Source of the DNA: Bradyrhizobium sp. MOS002
Lineage (GTDB): Bacteria; Pseudomonadota; Alphaproteobacteria; Rhizobiales; Xanthobacteraceae
Assembly: GCF_003020115.1 (NCBI RefSeq)
Contig: NZ_PYFX01000005.1
Location: forward strand, 1-64,000
Direction: 5' to 3'
Length of the DNA stretch: 64,000 nt
Part shown: positions 61,055 to 64,000 of the stretch, piece by piece
Layout: each line of letters begins with the position of its first letter
Position numbering within the stretch: the stretch's first letter is position 1
Notes under the pieces: generated by a model
Database searches by the model: none
The model's input: only the letters and a program-made list of their open reading frames with translations
Told to the model about the DNA's origin: nothing
Translations under genes and position numbers: made by a program

Positions 61055-61474
61055 ATGTCGGTCAAGGTCGAAGCCCTCGATCATCTCGTGATCAACGTCG
61101 CGGACGTCGCAGTGACCGCCGAGTGGTACGGCAAGATTCTCGGCATGGAAGTCAAGGTGTTCGACCCCGGCGGCGGCAAAGCGCCGCGGACTTCGTTGCA
61201 ATTCGGTAACCAGAAGATCAACGTCCGGCCGCGCGATGCCGACAAGGTGGAGTGGTTCACCGCGGACCACCAGACCGCCGGCAGCGAGGATCTGTGCTTC
61301 CTCACCTCCGCCAGCCCTGAGGAGGTGGTGGCGCATTTGAAGGCACATGGCGTCGCGATCGAACAAGGCCCGGTTCTCAAGCAGGGCGCCCGCGGCACCC
61401 TGCGCTCGGTCTATTGCAGGGATCCGGATGGCAGCCTGATCGAGATTTCGTCGTATGAGGACGGCGGCCGGTAA
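61055..61474 (+). CDS. VOC (glyoxalase/bleomycin-resistance fold) family protein
   Basis: A 139-residue protein with one VOC module pair: ALDHLVINVADVAVTAEWYG, then ILGMEVKVFDPGGGKAPRTS, then RSVYCRDPDGSLIEISSYED. The metal-site positions His9-10, the mid glutamate/histidine and the late Glu are plausible, so a metal-dependent lyase, isomerase or dioxygenase is possible. AAAGGATAAGGC precedes the ATG. Neighbours are a Bug binding protein (divergent) and an acyl-CoA synthetase (same strand), suggesting a small catabolic cluster. Confidence 0.85.
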   Translation: MSVKVEALDHLVINVADVAVTAEWYGKILGMEVKVFDPGGGKAPRTSLQFGNQKINVRPRDADKVEWFTADHQTAGSEDLCFLTSASPEEVVAHLKAHGVAIEQGPVLKQGARGTLRSVYCRDPDGSLIEISSYEDGGR

Positions 61475-61497
61475 GGCCAAGCCGCCTGCCCCGCGCT

Positions 61498-61580
61498 GTC
61501 ATTGCAAGGAGCCCTTGCGACGAAGCAATCCAGACTGTCCCAGCGGAGGGATTCTGGATTGCTTCGCTACGCTCGCAATG
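61498..61580. repeat. Family C palindromic repeat, copy 2
   Basis: The left arm is GTCATTGCAAGGAGCCCTTG, then CGACGAAGCAATCCAG; the right arm is CTGGATTGCTTCGCTACGCT, then CGCAATGA. It is diverged from 35126-35211 in the inner left arm but keeps the ends and the GAAGCAATCCAG/CTGGATTGCTTC core. It lies between the VOC and acyl-CoA synthetase genes. Confidence 0.88.
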
Positions 61581-61654
61581 AGGGCGGAAAGAGCAGGAAG
61601 ACGCAATAAACAAAACGCACCCGCCAGCAAGATGCAGGCTGCACGGGAGGACAC

Positions 61655-63235
61655 ATGCCGAATTCGCAAGCCGCCGCCGGAATCGTGGGTCCATTCGACG
61701 GGCTCGACGTGCCCTGGCTGCTGAAGATGCGGGCTGAGGTGCGTAGCTCGCATCCGTTCCTGATCTGGGCGCCGTTCGACGCGCCCGCGCGGCGCTGGAG
61801 CTACGGCGAGTTTCACGAGCGGGTCGGCGCGCTCGCGGCGGGACTGGCAAAGCGCGGCGTGAAGCCGGGCGAATATGTGCTCATTCATCTCGACAATTGC
61901 ATCGAGGCGCTGCTGACCTGGTTTGCCTGTGTCGAACTCGGCGCTATCGCGGTGACCACCAACACGCGCTCGGCACCGGCCGAGCTCGACTATTTTGCCG
62001 ATCATTGCGGGGCGGTCGCCGCGATCACGCAGCCGGCCTATGCCGAGATCGTCGCCCAGAATTGCCGCAACATCCGCTGGATGGCGGTAACCTCGCACGA
62101 TTCGGGCGCGGCGCCTGCGCAAGCGATCTCGCGCGGCGAGAGTTTCGAATCGTTGTTCGCCGACAGCGCCGACCGTCCCAGGCGCGCGATCGATCCGCTC
62201 GCGCCGTGCAGCGTGCAATACACCTCGGGCACGACATCGCGCCCCAAGGCGGTGCTGTGGACCCACGCCAACGCGCTGTGGGGCGCCAAGATCAACGCCG
62301 CGCACGAGGACCTGCACGCAAGCGACGTGCACCAAACCTATCTGCCGCTGTTTCACACCAACGCGCTGGCCTATTCGATGCTGGCGACGCTATGGGTCGG
62401 TGCCACCTGCGTGATCCAGCCGCGCTTTTCCGCCAGCCGGTTCTGGGCCGCCGCGCGCGAGCACGGCTCGACCTGGACCTCGACGATCCCGTTCTGCATG
62501 AAGGCGCTGCTCGAGCAGGAAGTCCCGCGCGATCACAAATTCCGTCTATGGGGAACCGCGATCAACGAGCCGCCGGCCTTCGCCGCCTTCGGCGTCAAGA
62601 TCATCGGCTGGTGGGGCATGACCGAGACCATCACCCACGGCATCGTCGGCGAGGTCGACCAGCCCAACATCCCGATGTCGATCGGCCGCGCCGCGCCGGA
62701 ATATGAAATCCGCATCACCGACGACGATGGGCGGCCGACCGAGGTCGGCGGCACCGGAAATCTCTCGATCAAGGGCATTGTCGGCCTGTCGCTGTTCGCC
62801 GAATATCTGCACAACGAGAAGGCGACACGCGAGAGCTTCGACGAGCACGGCTACTTTCTCACCGGTGACCGCGTGGTGCGGCTGGAGAACGGCTATATTC
62901 GCTTCGGGGACCGCAGCAAGGACATGCTCAAGGTCGGCGGCGAGAACGTCGCCGCGTCCGAGATCGAGCAGGTGGTCGCACTCGTCCCCGGCGTGCGCGA
63001 GGCCGCCGTGGTGGCGAAGACGCATCCAATGCTCGACGAGGTGCCGGTCGTCTTCATCATCCCGCAGGGTGGCGTCGCCGGTGCGCGGCCCGATCTGCAC
63101 GAGGCGGTGATAGCCGCCTGTCGCGCCGGCCTCGCCGACTTCAAGGTGCCGCGCGAGATCCGTTTCGTCGACGACATGCCGCGCTCGACGCTGGAGAAGG
63201 TGGCGAAGGCGGAGCTGAGGAAGATGGTGGGGTAG
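61655..63235 (+). CDS. AMP-dependent acyl-CoA synthetase/ligase (CaiC-like)
   Basis: A 526-residue ANL-superfamily enzyme: P-loop-like YTSGTTSRPKAVLWTH, GWWGMTETITHG, GDRVVRLENGYIRFGDRSKD with the hinge aspartate, and the C-terminal catalytic Lys in STLEKVAKAELR. It adenylates a carboxylic acid and transfers it to CoA. The sequence resembles crotonobetaine/carnitine-CoA ligase-like enzymes, but the acid is unknown. CGGGAGGACAC precedes the ATG. It follows a VOC gene with a family C repeat between. Confidence 0.9.
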   Translation: MPNSQAAAGIVGPFDGLDVPWLLKMRAEVRSSHPFLIWAPFDAPARRWSYGEFHERVGALAAGLAKRGVKPGEYVLIHLDNCIEALLTWFACVELGAIAVTTNTRSAPAELDYFADHCGAVAAITQPAYAEIVAQNCRNIRWMAVTSHDSGAAPAQAISRGESFESLFADSADRPRRAIDPLAPCSVQYTSGTTSRPKAVLWTHANALWGAKINAAHEDLHASDVHQTYLPLFHTNALAYSMLATLWVGATCVIQPRFSASRFWAAAREHGSTWTSTIPFCMKALLEQEVPRDHKFRLWGTAINEPPAFAAFGVKIIGWWGMTETITHGIVGEVDQPNIPMSIGRAAPEYEIRITDDDGRPTEVGGTGNLSIKGIVGLSLFAEYLHNEKATRESFDEHGYFLTGDRVVRLENGYIRFGDRSKDMLKVGGENVAASEIEQVVALVPGVREAAVVAKTHPMLDEVPVVFIIPQGGVAGARPDLHEAVIAACRAGLADFKVPREIRFVDDMPRSTLEKVAKAELRKMVG

Positions 63236-63254
63236 CACGAGCGATTGCCACAAC

Positions 63255-63376
63255 GTCGTCCTGGCGAAAGCCAGGACCCATACCGCGTGATCTATGCAAT
63301 AGGCTGGATGGTCGTTGTTACAGTCTTCGCCAAACGAGCGCTCGGGGTAATGGGTCCTGGCTTTCGCCAGGACGAC
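63255..63376. repeat. Family A palindromic repeat, copy 5 (CCTGG version, uninterrupted arms)
   Basis: The left arm GTCGTCCTGGCGAAAGCCAG and its complement at the right end, GACCCATAC-type inner arm against GTAATGGGTC, and an unrelated centre. It lies between the convergent acyl-CoA synthetase and HD-GYP genes. Confidence 0.92.
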
Positions 63377-63383
63377 ACCGAGT

Positions 63384-64000
63384 TCAGAACGACCCCAGCG
63401 CCACCGGGCGGAACGCCTGCAACAGCTGCTGGTCCAGCTTGCCGCCCATGCCTTCCATCATCGTAAACGCGCGCGAGTGGGTGAAGGGCATGCGATAGGC
63501 GCGCTTCTCCACGAGGGCCGCATAGATGTCGACGATGGTCGTGACCCGCACGATATCGCTGATCTGGTTCGACGAGAGATTGTTGGGATAGCCAGAGCCG
63601 TCGAGGAATTCGTGGTGATGCAGCACGACGTCCAGCATCTCCGGCGGGAAGCCGCCCTGGGCTGCGAGCGCGTCATAGCCGCGGCGCGGATGCTGGCGGA
63701 TTTCGGCCATTTCCTCGTCGGTGAGCTTGCCGGGCTTGTCGAGCAGCGCGGAGGGAACGAACGCCTTGCCGACGTCGTGCAGCAGCGCGGCACGGGTCAG
63801 CCGGCGCTGGTCGTCCTCGCGCATGCCGAGGTGCTGGGCGAAGGAGACCGCAAATCCGGTCACGAACAGGCAGTGGCGATAGCTGCCGACATGGTGGCAG
63901 CCCACCGTGGTGAGCCACTCGCGCAGCGAGGAGTGCTTGATCGCCTTCAGGATCTTGCTCTCGGCGGCGATGACATCGTCGAAGGTCAGAGGCACCCCGA
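63384..64000 (-). CDS. HD-GYP domain protein (5' end outside the window)
   Basis: The visible 205 residues form an HD-GYP domain: RAALLHDVGKAFVPSALLDK with the HD pair, RQHPRRGYDALAAQGGF, and the HHHEFLDGSGYP signature, including the GYP variant GSGYP. HD-GYP proteins hydrolyse cyclic di-GMP to pGpG or GMP. A GTG at 63995 could be a start, but the frame is open to the window edge and helix IAAESKILKAIKHSSLREWL begins at once, so I treat the gene as possibly truncated by the window. It is convergent with the acyl-CoA synthetase gene. Confidence 0.85.
   Translation of the reverse strand, partial: GVPLTFDDVIAAESKILKAIKHSSLREWLTTVGCHHVGSYRHCLFVTGFAVSFAQHLGMREDDQRRLTRAALLHDVGKAFVPSALLDKPGKLTDEEMAEIRQHPRRGYDALAAQGGFPPEMLDVVLHHHEFLDGSGYPNNLSSNQISDIVRVTTIVDIYAALVEKRAYRMPFTHSRAFTMMEGMGGKLDQQLLQAFRPVALGSF

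Noticed and set aside
1254..63376. Repeated palindromes as a CRISPR array
   Set aside because: Copies are dispersed one per junction, with no regular spacers and no cas genes.

Overview
The window looks like the chromosome of a Bradyrhizobium-type alphaproteobacterium (order Hyphomicrobiales). The basis is high GC, a RegB/RegA (RegSR/ActSR) redox pair, MmcB, DUF3551, an intracellular PHB depolymerase, many ABC solute-binding proteins and many dispersed intergenic palindromes. Species is not established from this sequence alone.

Layout. 1-4780: 5' end of a PAS/chemotaxis-type protein, a membrane protein, OsmC, and a nitrate/sulfonate-type ABC operon. 4969-12128: glnD, an O6-methylguanine methyltransferase divergent from a DUF1304 protein, two tandem paralogous branched-chain-type binding proteins, and a DUF1330 protein. 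12263-21521: PBP1A-type penicillin-binding protein, YgjP-type metallopeptidase, phaZ, an ABC-2 exporter pair divergent from regB-regA, and a small secreted protein. 21811-30470: mmcB, two convergent GH13 enzymes, a metallo-beta-lactamase-fold hydrolase, an HxlR regulator divergent from a small protein, an esterase, and an MFS exporter. 30631-37219: soluble transhydrogenase, LLM flavin oxidoreductase, cytochrome P450, SDR and an HWE histidine kinase. 37419-47563: two large GGDEF-EAL proteins around a complete liv-type operon (binding protein, LivG, LivF, LivH, LivM). 47721-49367: tRNA-Arg(CCG), a small protein, and dinB.

49481-52839 is the most unusual segment. Two 321-bp direct copies of a small gene flank a visibly AT-richer, tightly packed four-gene operon. 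It encodes a peptidoglycan-binding-domain protein, a Tat-signal HExxH metallopeptidase, a three-helix membrane protein and a secreted CxxC protein. One flanking copy carries an amber codon. No transposase or integrase is visible.

53018-64000: a DUF1330 protein, HhH-GPD glycosylase, metallophosphoesterase, cNMP-binding protein, GNAT, and a module of membrane protein, winged-helix regulator and isoprenyl transferase. That module has the same 17-bp palindrome (ACTTTG-N5-CAAAGT) at two sites. Then follow a trypsin-like protease, a DUF3551 protein, a Bug-type binding protein, a VOC protein, an acyl-CoA synthetase and an HD-GYP protein cut by the window edge.

Palindromic intergenic repeats of at least four families (about 80-150 bp) sit at roughly a dozen junctions. 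Three of them lie inside ABC transporter operons. Two are between the binding-protein gene and its permease/ATPase genes, and one is between an exporter ATPase and its permease.
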